64,000 nucleotides of DNA. It comes from Dastarcus helophoroides (lineage: Eukaryota > Arthropoda > Insecta > Coleoptera > Bothrideridae). The notes beneath the pieces are model-generated. The model did not search any database. It had not been told where the DNA came from and saw only the letters and a list, made by a program, of their open reading frames with translations. Made by a program: the position numbers and the translations under genes. Positions 48,303 to 61,300 of this stretch are shown piece after piece. The DNA is taken from contig CM053332.1 of NCBI GenBank assembly GCA_028583605.1, positions 11,024,442 to 11,088,441 of the forward strand. Direction: 5' to 3'. How positions within the stretch are numbered: position 1 is the stretch's first letter; each line of letters begins with the position of its first letter.

Positions 48303-48531
48303 TTATTCGTCATACTTACTGTTTGTTGGTTAATAGTTAAATTAGTGAAGGTTTTCACTTCTATAACCTGCAAGACCTTCAGTTTCTATGATTTTTCTTT
48401 AAAGGGTTTGAATCATCAAAAATCAAAAATATTGTAGTCCAACTTGTTTAAAAAAAAACTGAAAATATTGAAATATCGACGTAACCCCAGACTTTGTACT
48501 TGCTTCGGTTACTTTGTTCTAGAAATGTCGG

Positions 48532-48537
48532 ATTAAA
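48532..48537 (+). other. Possible poly(A) signal for the short form
   Basis: ATTAAA about 230 bases after the short-form stop; weak alone, but well placed. Confidence 0.3.
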
Positions 48538-48599
48538 TACAAAATTATTTACTTTACATAAACAAAACGCCAAAGACCGAAGTTATCTTCTAACAAAAA

Positions 48600-50150
48600 A
48601 TCACAGCAGAGTTGACGACTTTCATTGAATAATTCTCATTTTGACTTTTTTTTGAAAATCTCGACAATTTTAAAAAAAAATCGAATATTGTTGAAGTTTT
48701 TTCCTGTTTAGATTTTTTTGTTTTTCAAAATTTTTGCTTTCTTAAAATTCTGACTAAAAAAATTCGTCTTTTTTCAAATTTTAACTCGTTTCGAAACTTC
48801 AACTTTTTTTAAAAATTCTTACTCCTTTTAAAAATGTAAAGTTTTTTAAAAAGTTGTATCTTCCAAATTTCACTTTTCTCAACATTTTGGCTTGATTACA
48901 AAATTTCGTCTTCAGAATGTTTTTCTTTTAATTTGGTTTTTTAACTTTAATTTGACAATGTTGAGTTTTGAAAGATTTTTTAGGTATAATCCACTTGCAA
49001 AGGGTAACCCTATTTTTATAGGTTTGTCAAAAATTTCAATTTTTTTTTTAAATTTCGATGTTTTTAAAAATTCCTAATTTCTTTGAAAATTTCGTTTTAG
49101 ATTCAGCCTCTTCCAAATTTTTTCAAAATTTATATTTCTTTTAAATCTTTGACTTCAAAGTTATCAATTTTTTTTTGAAAATGGTGACTAAAATTTTAAG
49201 TTTCGATATTTTATCAAAATTTCGAATTTTTTTAGAAATACCCACTTTTTTCTTCAAAATTTCCACTCTTTTTTGAAAATCGTCACTTCCTTATAAAAAT
49301 CTCATCTTGTTTAATTAGTATAATAGGACTTTCCAGAAATTTGGACTTTTTTAAAAATGTCGGCTTTTTAAAAATTTGACTTTTTAAGTTTGAAAAGTAA
49401 CTCTTTTTTTGACAATGTAGTTTTAAGAAGGGTTGGATTTTTTCAAAATTTGCCCTTTTCAAAATTTCTGCTTAAAAAAGTCATTTGTTTCAACATTTCT
49501 AATTTTTTCAATATTTTGATTTTATTACAAAATGTCGACTTTATTCAAAACATATCTTTTTGTAAAATTTGACTTTAAAAATTTTTGGTTTTTTAAACTC
49601 TTTAATAGTATGACTTTTTTTTCAGCATGTCATTATCCTTAGTTATATATTTTAATGAAAAGGGTAAATTAAATAAATTTATTTTTTTGGTCGCTATTTT
49701 GAAGTCAAACTTGATCTTTGAAACCACACATTTTCTTGAATGCGCCAAATTAGATATTGTCATATTAAATCTCTTTCTATCATGCGTAAGTTTTATGGGC
49801 CTTTATATTTTTCCAAAAGTTGATTAATTATGAAAGGACACTGACATCCCAAGATAACTAAAATATGAATATAATTTTGGAAAATTTTTGTATACAAATA
49901 AAACAAGGTACATTGGAACATTCAAGGGATTACTAGAGTTTACATTTGCTTCATAATATTCTTGCAATTTTTTGTAGATGTGTATGTGAGAATTTTAAAA
50001 AATGATGTTCGTTAGAATATGGGAAGAAAATAAAATGAAAATTTTGAGTTGAAAGACGAAATATTGTATTAGAAGTTGCAATTAATTACGAAGTTTTGAG
50101 ATTAAGGGGCAAATTTATAGAAAAAAGTCTTTTGCGATTGAATTTAAAAG
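48600..50150. repeat. TCGAAA-type array in the last ADAM intron
   Basis: T-rich polarity (TTCGACTTTATTCAAAA-type words) until about 49630, mixed then A-rich later. It lies between the two alternative tails. No bounding termini found; no ORF that looks real. Confidence 0.6.
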
Positions 50151-50598
50151 TTCAACAAATTCAAATTCAAAAGGTAAAAATTTTGAATTTATATGTAGTT
50201 CAACTTCAGACTCTTTCCCCCGAAATTAACCTTTGATTAGGGTATTAAAGATTAAAGGAATGTCTAAATTCACACAATAATTCAAAATGATGGCAATCGA
50301 AGTGGTCTACATTGTGTAAGTTTAATTTTATTACATATTTCGCTAATGAGAATAACATTTTATTAAATAAATGTATATCAGTTCGAATCTATCATTAAAA
50401 GTTTTATTTTTGTACTTGTTGTGAATGCTTTCTTTCCTGTGTTTGTCTGTGTGTAGTTTTTTGTAGTTGTTTTTAATAAAGTACTCTTCTAATTTATTGT
50501 CTTTTCTTTAATCTACTGCTTATACTCTAACTTCTCTTTTCTTGGTGGCTGGCTAACACTAATTTTTCTGAAATATAAAAAGTAACATTAAATTGCAG

Positions 50599-52675
50599 GT
50601 CAAAGTCTCCAGGAAAATCTCGAGGCAATGGAACTTTCCCCGAGTCTACCAAACGAGCAGAAGATAACCACTCATTACTCCACGAAGATTCGCCGCCTCC
50701 TGGTCTACAGAACGATTTCTTTGGCAATTTCAAAGGTTTCTCTCTAATTCCAGCAAAAAAACAACAGCAACCAAACGCAGAACCAGTAAGATCCGCGCCA
50801 CCTCCTCCAGTTCCGCCGGCAGTGCCAAAGGTTCCTTTTAAGAAGAGTCCCATCGTAAATCGATCTAACACCACCATGAGCGCTGCGAAGCTGAATTTTT
50901 TAAACAAACCGGTCGCTAGGGTTCACTCGCTAAAACCTACAAATAATACAACCGCCACTCCTGCGCTGCCTCCCCCAAATCAAGGATCAACAGCAAGACC
51001 CATCATTTCATCGCCAGTTTTAGAAAATTCAACTTGTACCGCTAAAGAGCTAATTTCGCCACTTAGGAACGCTCCAAAGGTGCCTTTTAGACCGGCCCCT
51101 GAGGCCCCAAAAGATAATCGGCCTTTGTCTTCACCTGAAGTTCCTCACGTAATTGTGGTACCCACAAACGAGCAGAAGAAGGTGCCAAAAGAGGTTGGCG
51201 GTACCTTAAATAGAATAGCGTCGTTTTTGAAACAGTCTGATAAGAAGCCGTTGCTGACGACGAATACAACCACTCTTCCGCGAAATAACCAAGTAAAAGC
51301 GAATAAAATTGATAAGGATCAGTTGAAATCGCTGGAGATTTCCGGACCTATTTTGCAGGCTCAAATTGATATACCGACAAAAGTGGTACCCTCCGGTAAA
51401 GAAGAACCAAAGGTAGTAATAATGCGTGCTCAAAGCATGAGAGGTGGCGCTGTAACTAGAAGACCTAACATACCTACTTTTGGGTCGATGAGGCAGCCGA
51501 ATAGGCGACCTGTTAGTATTCCTTCTGGGACAAGACCCAAAAGTCCACCCCCACGACCTCCCCCTGTCAACGAAACCACCAAAGGCCAGGAGTACGATGA
51601 TTGTTTAAACAAAAATGCGCCTCTGGCTCGACTGAGCGAAGAAAATAGTCCAGTCAGTGGTGACAATATTTACGCGGTTATCGAAGAACCAATTTCAGTA
51701 ATACCGCCAAACATTCACTCAAAGCAAAATTCCGATGTCAGCTTAAATGACAGCTTAGGGTTACTCGGCGAAATAGTCAATGAAATACAAAATAGAAACT
51801 TTGATTCCATATATTCCACTTCCACTTTGGCTCGAAAGAAGAAAGAACAGGAAGCGAAACTAAAGGAAAAGATCAATCAACAAACCTACGAAAATGCTTC
51901 TGTTTACAAAAGCCCTGAAAGTGTTTACAGTAATATGACAAGCCCCAAGTCAACCACAAGCTCCACATCGGGAGAATATATTCAACCCAACCAACCAGTT
52001 AAACTTCCAGAAGAAAAACCGTCAATGAGTACATTTAAGGCAGATGCTGGTCATAAGCCTTACATTTCGCCATATACAAGACCTCAAGGTCCATTAGCTT
52101 CAACTTATAAAAACGCTCCTATTACAACTAAAACAGATGATAAAAACGCTCCAATTACAACTAAAGCAGAAGATAAAAACGCTTCCATTACAACTAAAGC
52201 AGAAGAAATTAAGAAGACTCAACCCGTAAAATCCGTAAAATTTACAAAACAAACCACACCACCTAATATCAGGGATCGCAAGCCTTCTCCTAGTAGAGCT
52301 ACCTCAACAACACCCAAAAATCGAGCGATCACGAACAGTCCCGATCTAGTTACGAGCTGTAATACGAAACCGAATTCTAAACCGCCGGATGTTGTTAACG
52401 GATCGACGTTGAAGAAACCCGCGACAAGCGCTAAACCGGTTCTAAACGGTCTACCGAAAGGGCCGGCGAAGGCAAACAAAGCCATAAGTTTTAAAAACGT
52501 GACGGATAAAAAACCGGTTGTGACTAAAGTGACGAAAACCGCTTCGGATGCGGGCGTAACCGGTAGAACTACCCCTGTTGGTTTGAAAAACGCCTCGAGA
52601 CAAAACTCTAACGTCGCGTCCTTGCAGCAAAAATTCGAAAGCAAAAGTGATACGAGTATGAAATCAAAAGCCTAA
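50599..52675 (+). CDS. ADAM exon m: long proline-rich cytoplasmic tail
   Basis: The acceptor AAATTGCAG precedes an open frame of 692 codons including TAA (residues 731-1421). It starts SKSPGKSRGNGTFPES and has several SH3-ligand-like runs: APPPPVPPAVP (about 796-806), PALPPPNQ and RPKSPPPRPPPVN (about 1042-1054). Tyr-based motifs are IYAVIEEP, TYENASVYKS and SVYSNM. Toward the end it is basic and Ser/Thr/Lys-rich. Meltrin-type tails bind SH3 proteins, so a signalling or trafficking role is likely (family knowledge). Coding bias is clear: high GC for the region and no stops. Confidence 0.85.
52112..52210 (+). repeat. 33-bp tandem repeat within the coding tail
   Basis: Three copies encode NAPITTKTDDK, NAPITTKAEDK and NASITTKAEE (residues about 1235-1266). 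A threonine/lysine-rich disordered linker, probably variable in copy number. Confidence 0.85.
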
Positions 52676-52833
52676 ATTATGATGTAAATACTGTGCATTT
52701 ATAAAGCTAATGTTAATTTATTTGATTCGAATGTTAGTATGTAGCATTTTAAGTATTTGACTAGAGTTTTATTATCTAGTCTTTTCTACTTATGTGTTCA
52801 TAATCATGATATTGAAATTTTAAGAGGATTTCC

Positions 52834-52839
52834 AATAAA
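52834..52839 (+). other. Poly(A) signal candidate for the long form
   Basis: AATAAA about 160 bases after the stop of the last exon, followed by a T-rich region. Confidence 0.5.
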
Positions 52840-54200
52840 TTGTTAATTCTTTAATTATAACATCATTTTTTTAGAAATTACGCAATAATTCGTTTATTCA
52901 TAGTAATTTATTTATATATTTGTCACAAGCAAAAATATTTCATTTCACACATTTCCTTTAAATTATTATTATTGTTGAAGCATCCATGCAATTGAAACTC
53001 ATTGTGTCTGGAAATTCCTCTTTCAGACAATCAGCTTACAACGCATTCAGTGTATTTTTTGTAAATAATACCAAAGATTATTATACTCAATATCCTGTAA
53101 TATACATATATGCTATGATATTTCGTTAAATATATTTTGCCTTGTTTCCTAATTTATTCTTATAAATTATTCTCCTTTTATTCCACATAATATGGAAGCC
53201 CATATATGGTAACGCAATAGAAATTCCTATCTAGTAAGCTGTATTCATTCCATGATATTAGGACAAAAATTTGATGTAATCGAATTAGGTTTTCCTTTTC
53301 AGCATCTTTGGCAATTATAGCAGTTGCTTATTTGGCCGTTGCTATGCTAACAAGCTCCACGGATCGCGGACTCCTACAAATAATTCCATCTATTGTGAAC
53401 TCTCATTTAAAGCTTCTATTAAAAAATGTTCATAAGATCAAACTGCTCCTTCATGAGTGTAAATTGTTGCGATTGTAGGGTAGTTACACTATAAAAATAC
53501 CTTATTTATGATGAATTTAAATAAGAATTTATCAATTTCCATTCATAAAAAAACCTGATTGGCTTATTATTACAATTTTAAAATTTCATTATTCTGCTAA
53601 AACGAATACCACCAAACGATAGGAACCATGATAGTTTTAAGTGTGACATCACTAATTGAGTATAATCAATGACTACCAATTCATTAGTGTTTGTCTTTGG
53701 CTATTTTATCATGCTTTTATGTTTTTGTGGTGTTTTTGCTTTATTTGTGCTAATATGGCAAATGTTCCAAAAATTTGAAACTTTGACTTCACCAAAAATC
53801 AGGGCTTATTAGTAGAGGCCGGATTATATGCAGCATAAAAAACTTAAAATATACACGCAAAATGCTTAAAATGTTCAACTTTAAATAATAATGGTATTAA
53901 TTTGAACAAATATCCTTCTAATTTGCATAATTTTCATTTGAACAAATTTGTTTCTTATTTGAATAGGTTTGGTTCTAATTTAAACGAAGTTATTAATTTG
54001 AATAAGTTTGTTCTAGTTTGAAAAAAATGTCTTTTTATTTAAATAGATTTGCTAGAAGCAATCTTATTTTAGTCAGAATATAACATTTATAATACTTTAA
54101 ATGCTTCTGAATTGTTACATTTTTTTTGTGAAAATTTCGAGATTTTTCTTCAAAATTATTATTTTAAGAAAAATGAAAAGTAAATTTTAGAAAAAACACA
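52840..54200. other. 3' flank, AT-rich, no gene recognised
   Basis: At 53885-54050 there is a degenerate ~30-bp repeat of TTCTAATTTGAACAAATTTG. A short open stretch at 53301-53478 after a TTTTCCTTTTCAG-like acceptor was considered and not accepted as an exon. The rest shows nothing. Confidence 0.4.
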
Positions 54201-54858
54201 TACAGTGGGTGTAAAAAGTATTCGTACACCAAGCCATTTACATAAAAAGAACGAATTTTTTCGGTTTAAATATATCTATTTCTTAAAAAAGATTATTGAG
54301 TCAATAACTCTAGAGTCTTAGCACTTTATTTATGACAAGAAAGAGAAAAAAAACAAACTCAGTGCAAAAAAAAAAGTTACCTAAAAGCTATCCAAAAGTC
54401 CGCACAAAAAGTATTCGCTACAATTAATACCCCATTGATGTGATTTTAGCTTTAATGCTGCCATGGAATCTTCTTGGCACAAATCTAACTAATTTAAAAG
54501 TGTAAGAAGAGGGCATCAAGGCCCATTTTTACTCGAAAAACTGTTTTCAATGTTTTTTTACTTGAAATTTGTTGCTCTCGAATTTTTTTGGTAAGATAAT
54601 CCTGCATATGCTCTGTAAAATTAATATCGGGCGACTGAGGAGGCATTACAAGACATTTTGGCGCATTAAAAAATATCCAGCTCTTAGTATTCGCGCTGCT
54701 TGCTTTGGATCGTTATCTTGTAAAAATATCCCATCATAATTAAAACCCATTGCTGCTGCAGTTGAAAGAAGCTTCTCCTTTAGGATGATAATTTATTATT
54801 TAGGGTTGTTTAGGATCTATAATGCCATCAATAAATGCAAGTTTTCCTACCCCTTTAC
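54201..54858 (-). pseudogene. Tc1-type transposon relic with one terminal repeat
   Basis: The end TACAGTGGGTGTAAAAAGTA followed by TTCGTACACC is a classic Tc1-family terminus. On the minus strand, decayed transposase pieces FLQDNDPKQAARILR and QSPDINFTEHMQDYLTKKIR match the DNDPKHTA and QSPDLNPIE blocks of Tc1 transposases, with the catalytic D before N-D-P retained. Several stops and frameshifts; the other terminus is missing. Confidence 0.75.
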
Positions 54859-55107
54859 AGTAGACTCCCGCTAAAGTTGGGCCCGTTAAAGTTATCCGCT
54901 CGTTAAAGTTAAGGATGTCGATCTGAGATCGATTAATAGAAAAATCGATTTTTTCAAGTCTCAAGGTCGATTTTTTAGATCGATCTAGATCAATCTAATG
55001 AACGATTCAAAAATCCTAAGATTCGGATCGATTTACCTTAGATGCAGGTCATTGTAAATTTAATGAGAATTTTTTTGTATTTGTTATGTAAGTGTATTTA
55101 TGTCGTT

Positions 55108-58100
55108 ATAATAATAATAATAATAATAATAGTTTATTATATTTCAACAGGGTTTAGGCCCCAATTACAGAAACAAAATAAAAAATAAAAATTCATGGGT
55201 GTAGATGCACTTGATCATAGGAAAAAATAAATAATTATCAATTATACAAAATAGTTACCTGGAGAAAACACTAATTATTAGATAAATAAAGTAAATTAAT
55301 TATAAGGAAATGGGGCTAAACGTCTCTTCGATAGTTTTTCTTAATTTGGCCCGACTGTCTGAATAGAAATCAAAACTGTCCGCAATACCATTAGCATATT
55401 TTGTTAAAATCACTAGCGGAGACCTGCCCATAGCGTTAGTACGAATATTCTCACAATAGAACATTTGTTTTGATCTTGCACTCTGTCTTGGCACCAAAAA
55501 GTTAATCTTGGAAAGTAAGTCTGGACAATCTATACAATTATTGAGGAGTCCGTATAAGAAATTCATTCCATGTGTTATTCTTCGGGTTTGTAGACTGATA
55601 AAATTGAAGCGATGCAAAAGAACGTTACGGTCACAGCCTCTAGCTGGGTAGACACCATCTTGAATGAAACACAAGAATTTGAGGAAACGCCTTTGAATTG
55701 ACTCTAACGCTGAGATATGAGTATTATATATTGGAAACCAGATAAGGGAGCCATATTCAAGACGTGTTAGTACTAGCGACTGAAATGATAATGCTAAAGA
55801 TTTCTTGTTTTTAAAATCCTTACAATTTCTACACAGAAAGCCATATGTTTTATATGCTGATGAAAGTGCCTCAGTAATGTGCAAAGCAAAGTTAAAACTA
55901 CTATCCATAATAACTCCTAGATCCCTTATGGATTCACATCTGCTTAAAATGACACTATTAATTTCATACTCATGCTTGATTATATTGATTTTTCTTGAGT
56001 AGGAAACAACATTACATTTAGATATATTTAAAGAAAGCCGATTATCATTGCACCACCTAACAACAGCATCAATGTCTTTTTGAATTAATACACAGTCCTC
56101 ATTAGAAGATACGGAACTAAAGAATTTTAAGTCATCTGCAAAAAGTAGTTTGGATGATTTTATAACAGAAACAATATCATTGATGAATAAGACAAAGATC
56201 AAAGGACCGAGCTTTGAGCCTTGTGGAACTCCGATGTTGGGCTGAACGTGTTAGATTTAAAATTTCGGTATTTGACAAATTGCTCCCTATTTGTTCGGTA
56301 TGACATAAAAAAGTGTATCAGCCGGTCTGAAAATCCATAAAGTTGCAATTTTTGTAAGAGAATAAAAAGATCAATTTGATGAAAGGCTTTTTGAAAGTCT
56401 GTGTATACACAATCAACTTGTCCATGACGGTCGATGATTTCAGCCACATACTGAGAGAAAGAAGCTAAATTTGTTACAGTAGATCGTTTCTCGACGAAAC
56501 CATGCTGATTCTCAGATATAAAATTTTTTATTGATGCATGTATGCGCTTGTATAAAATCGACTCAAATATCTTTCCAAAGTTACAAAGTAGCGAAATTGG
56601 TCTGTAGTTGCTTATTTGCGTTGTAGTACCCTTTTTAAATACTGGAGTGCCTGTTTCCACAGCGACGGAAATTCAGATGTTTTTAGAGACAAATTAAATA
56701 GAATAGTGAGCGGTTTAGAAAATACGTTAGCACAATCTTTCAGCAGAAAGCTGGGAATGTCATCTGGTCCAGAAGTAAACTTATCCTTTGACCGTTTTAG
56801 TGCCTCTAATATTTCAGCTTCAGTTATATTCAAAATAGAGACTGTATCAGGAAAATGAGAGAAATATTTGGTAGCCGTATTATCTGAATTATGAGTGTTA
56901 CTGGGTGTTATGTATACACTTTTAAAAAAAGTTGCAAACCCATCCACAATCTCTTGAGGGGTGGACAATTGTGCAATACGTTGAGACATAACACCAGGAA
57001 TTCTTGTTCTCCTTTTCTTTATTTGAATAAAAGACCAAAACTTTTTAGGATCATTGGAAATGCTATTCTGGACGTTCAAAAGATATTCTTTGTAAGATTG
57101 GTCAGCTATTTTTGTGCATAATGCTCTATAATATTTAAAGTTCTCATATACATTGGAATTGCGAGTACGCTTATAATTTTTGTGTAAACTGCCTTTAAAT
57201 TTTATTAACTTTATTAAATGGGAATCGAACCATGGTGGATAGCATGTACGACAATTTGATTTCTGTGTATATCTCGGAATAGCAGATTCGAATGTATTCG
57301 TCGGGATTTCGTAGAAGGTAGAGCAAGCAATGTTCACATCATTAAATGTTTCCAGTATACTCCAGTCAATATTAGATAATAAATCATATAGCAGTAGGTA
57401 GTTCGCTTTTTTAAAATTAAATGATTGGGCTTGATAGCCTTGATGATTGACATCAAAATTAATAAACCGTTGACAAGATAGAGTAACATTAATGTCAAGC
57501 GCAGGATGATATGCATCTTCAGGAACTAAAGGAAATGTGGATTTCAGAACATGACAATTAAAACTTGATAATACTAAGTCCAACAGCCTGTCGGAGGAAT
57601 TTAATACATTACTGCATTGATGAAGGTCCTGAATTTGCATGAAACTTCTTGATTGGCATAAAGTAGTTGTCATTTGGGTTATTAAAGTTTCTAATATTGA
57701 AATCACTAATAATCATTAGTTTGTCACAGTTAAACTCAAAATTAGAGTGTTCAAGTAATTCAAAAAATAGCTCGTACTCAGCAACTCTACAGGTTGGAGG
57801 TATATAAACAACCAAGATAAAGATCACTACATTAGAGTGCAAAGTAACTTTGACTCCACAAATATCAACTAAAGGAATTGCTTCAGTTATATGATTAAAA
57901 TTAAGTTCAGAGGTTTGAAATTTATCAGAAATTGCGAGGAGGACACCACCTCCTCTAGCCATATTGAGAAAAGTATACTCCCTGTCCTTACGAAACACTG
58001 TGAAATTATTAGGAAACAACTCATAGCATTGTATAACTGAGTTAAGCCACGTTTTAGTTAATGCAACTATTTCATAATTACATAATAATAAATTGTTATA

Positions 58101-58215
58101 AAACAAAAGAATTTTGGATCGCAAACCTCTCACATTTTGATAGTATGTGTGGAGGGAAATTATTTCGTAATCGGGGGGATTTAGTTTAAAGCCTTTCCGT
58201 TGGTAATTCTTGGAA
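55108..58215 (-). mobile_element. Endonuclease-RT LINE, nearly full-length ORF2 with frameshifts
   Basis: On the minus strand the order is: APE-type endonuclease (start near 58195, SLHTYYQNVRGLRSKI, LTKTWLN, ARGGGVLLAIS, IISDFN), linker, RT with SNYRPISLL, QHGFVEKRSTVTNL, DFQKAF, GVPQGSKLGPLIFVLFIND and FADDLKFF (about 56130), then a thumb and C-terminal region ending at 55300. Frame breaks lie near 57650, 56640 and 56230; otherwise it is well preserved, so a fairly recent insertion. The 3' end is a (TAA)n-type microsatellite at 55108-55130. There is no RNase H. CR1/jockey-like by layout; the clade is not certain. ORF1 is absent. Confidence 0.85.
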
Positions 58216-58399
58216 CGCCCTGGTTGTAAACAATCCTAAGATTAATTTCTCCATTAGCTGTTCTTGTATTTAATTCGTTTTTTAATGCTTTGTATGCATT
58301 TTGTTGTTTTATGGTTTTGTCATATGGTATTTTATTATCTACTTCCATCTACTAGTAATAGCTGCATTAATAAGCCAACAGATGGCAGCATTAAGTTGA

Positions 58400-61300
58400 C
58401 TTTTTCTCCTCTAAATCCCAAGATTAAAGTCAAAATTTCGACTTTAATATCAAAATTTCAAAAAAAAGTCGAAATTTGGAGTTTAGAGTCTAAATTTCTA
58501 GAAAAAAGCAGAAATTTCAATTTTTAAATTGAAATTTAACGAAATGTTACCAAGGCGTAGAAAGGACATCGATTTAAAAAAATATATTATTTTAAAAATT
58601 TCGACTCTTTTCTCAAACTTCGACTTTTATTTTAAGTTTTGACTTGTTTCTCAAATTTCGACTCTTTTCTCAAAATTTCGAATTTTTTCTGGACATTTCG
58701 TCTTTTTTCTGAAAATTTGAACTTTTTCGAAATGTTACAAAGGCGCAGAAAGGAAATTATTTAAAAAAAAACTATTTTTAGAAATTTCTACTTTTTTCGT
58801 CAAATTTCGATTTTAAGCTCGGAATTTCGACAGTTTTCTCGAAATTTAGATTTTTTTCTCAAATTTCGACTTTTTTTCTCAAAATTTTAACTTTTTTCTT
58901 GACATTTCGACCTTTTTCGCGAAATTTCGTTTTTTTTCTCAAATTTCAACTTTTTTCTCGAAATTTTAACCTTAATATAGAAATTTCGACATTTTTCTGG
59001 AAATTTCGATTTTAAAGTCAATTCAAAATATAATTTTTTTTTAATCAATGCCTTTCTACGCTTTTGAAAAATGTGGACTTTGAACTCGAAATTTCGAAGT
59101 TTTTCTAAAAAATTCTACTTTAACCTTGAAATGTCAAGAAAATGTCGTATATTTGGGTAATAAAAAATTGAATTTACTGAATGTATCCTACTGCTAAGTG
59201 TCAATATTAAATTGTAAAAGAGTTGGTGCTTAGAATATAGTCTTATATTCTAAGGGTTGGTGGGGCTTAACTGTCATCTGCCTAACTTAATCATAGAATA
59301 AGAAATTTCAACATCTTGAAATTTCGTGAAAAAAAGTTGAAATTTCGAGATTAAAGCCGAAATTTCGATTTTATCTATAACATTTCCTCAAAACAAGGCA
59401 AATTTGGAGAATAAAGTAGAAATCTCCACTTTAGTTTCCAGTTTAAACTTCATATTTCTAAATATATTTTTATAAATAAATGCCCTTTCTACATCTTCGT
59501 AAAAAACCAAAAATGCATAAATAAAAAACAAAGCAGAAAATAAATATGTATCGGATTTTTTTACCCTTAAGATTAGAATTTTTTCTTAGAAATTTCAATT
59601 TCTTTTTCAAAATTTTACACAAATCCGTGCAACTTTGATCTCAAAATTAAGAGTTTACTTTTAGTCTCTCATTTCTGTTTAAAAATTAGATTAGAAACTA
59701 ACAATTTCCACATTTTCTAGAGAATATTGACTATTATCAAAATTTTAAACCAAATTAAAACTTTAACTTGAATATTTTTTCAAAATTTTCGAATTTTTTT
59801 TTTAAATTTCGACTTTTATCTAGAAATTACTCAAAATATTTCTTTTCTTCTCTTAAAATTTCGGGTTTAAAACAAAACAAAATATCCTCTGTTGTGACTA
59901 GAATAAAGCAGTAGCGTGTTTTTCATTCAAGCTAAGGAAACTGGGCTTTCCTTATACTTTTATTTGCAAATTCAAGCTTTTCTGGAAATTTGAACTTTTT
60001 TTAGAAAACTCCAAATTTACTTCTTTCCTTATACTTCGATTTTTCTTTCCTAATTTGATATCTCTATTTCTTGAAGTTATTAGTCAAATTTTCGATTTTT
60101 CGCCAATTTTTTCTTTCAAATTCCATCTTTTTTAATGTATACGTTTTTTTTCGAAATCCCAACTTTAAATTCTTATGATTTTATACCCTGCCGAATTCCT
60201 TAAATTCCAAGATATGATTTTTTTCTTAACATTTTAACGGAAATCTCGGTATTTCAAATTTAACCTTGTAATTTTTAAATTTCATGTACAAATTTCAGGG
60301 AAAATACAACATTATATTCCAAGTTAAAGCTGGGATCTTGAAATTGGGGTCGAAATTGTCTAAATGTCTAATTTAAACTTCCAACGATTTTGTTTACGCT
60401 AAAATAGTAATTTTTATTCTGGAAACTTTGAATTTTTCTTAAGATTTCCACTTTAGCCTTGAAATTGCGATATTTTTTTTTCAGATTGTTTAGAATTTAA
60501 AAGTCGAAATTGTGTGTTTTTTAAATATTAATTGGTTCGCGAACCTTCTGGTATAAACTCAAAGGTTCGGCCCTTTGCTCGTTGAACTTTGTGTCCAATA
60601 TCGATTCTCAAAATATTAAATTCCTCCAGGAACTTTTTTGCTGCAGCTAAACTTTTTCCTACAATTTCGTCTTTAAAATTGAAATTCGCGTTTTTTTTTC
60701 ATAAAATGTGTCGTTTATCTTGAAATTTCAATTTTTCTATAAAAAATTGAAGTTTCAGAATAACTGAAATTGCATTTTTTGTGGATTTTTTATTTTTATT
60801 CTTAAAATATACATTTCAATTAAACATTTCGAATTTTTGCTAAAAATATTAACAGAAGTTAGATTTCAAATGCAAAACGGCTAATTTGAATGTGAGTATT
60901 TTATGTTATTTTTTATTTTGAATCTTAATTCAAAATCTCGAAAGAATATTCAAATTTAAAGAAAAAAATTAACATTCTTGGAAAAAAACTAAATTTTGAG
61001 GAAAAACTAACTAAATTTATGATTAAAATTTTTTCAAAATTAATCTAAGTTTCAAGTCCTTAAAAGTGAGTTTTCGAGTTAAAAGTCGAAAATTCCAACT
61101 TAAACTTATAGTCTGAGTCTTATCTCAGAATTTCGAGAAAAATGTCTAGAATTAAAGAATAAAAGTCGAGATCTCGATAAAAACGGTTAGTCGAAATTTT
61201 AGAGAAAAAAATAATAATAAAAGGTACATACAAATTTGAAACTTCAAAAGAAAAAAGTTAAAATATCGAAAGAAGGTAAATATACTTACCAAAACTTTCT

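Larger units (their letters stand above)
18874..52675 (+). other. Meltrin-type ADAM metalloprotease gene, 5' incomplete
   Basis: Thirteen coding exons join in frame with GT-AG introns to give 1421 residues (long form) or 910 (short form), without the signal peptide. The order is: prodomain (about 1-176), a furin-type site RYKR (176-179), reprolysin metalloprotease with HEIGHNFGMEHD (332-343), disintegrin, cysteine-rich and EGF-like domains, one membrane helix (about 689-715) and a cytoplasmic tail. The intact zinc motif and Met-turn imply an active sheddase at the cell surface. The [18 protein letters not shown] segment after the EGF Cys pattern is what ADAM12/19-type proteins have. Likely the insect Meltrin/mind-meld group; I do not assign a symbol because these paralogues cannot be told apart here. 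Confidence 0.9.

Noticed and set aside
50527..50907. Minus-strand Gly/Leu-rich open frame
   Set aside because: Antisense shadow of the proline-rich ADAM tail exon.
52219..52644. 141-codon minus-strand open frame
   Set aside because: Antisense of the same coding exon, with no independent evidence.
53301..53478. Possible extra terminal exon after TTTTCCTTTTCAG, reading ASLAIIAVAYLAVAML
   Set aside because: Only about 58 codons, no recognisable homology, and it lies after a plausible poly(A) signal of the ADAM gene; I cannot support it.
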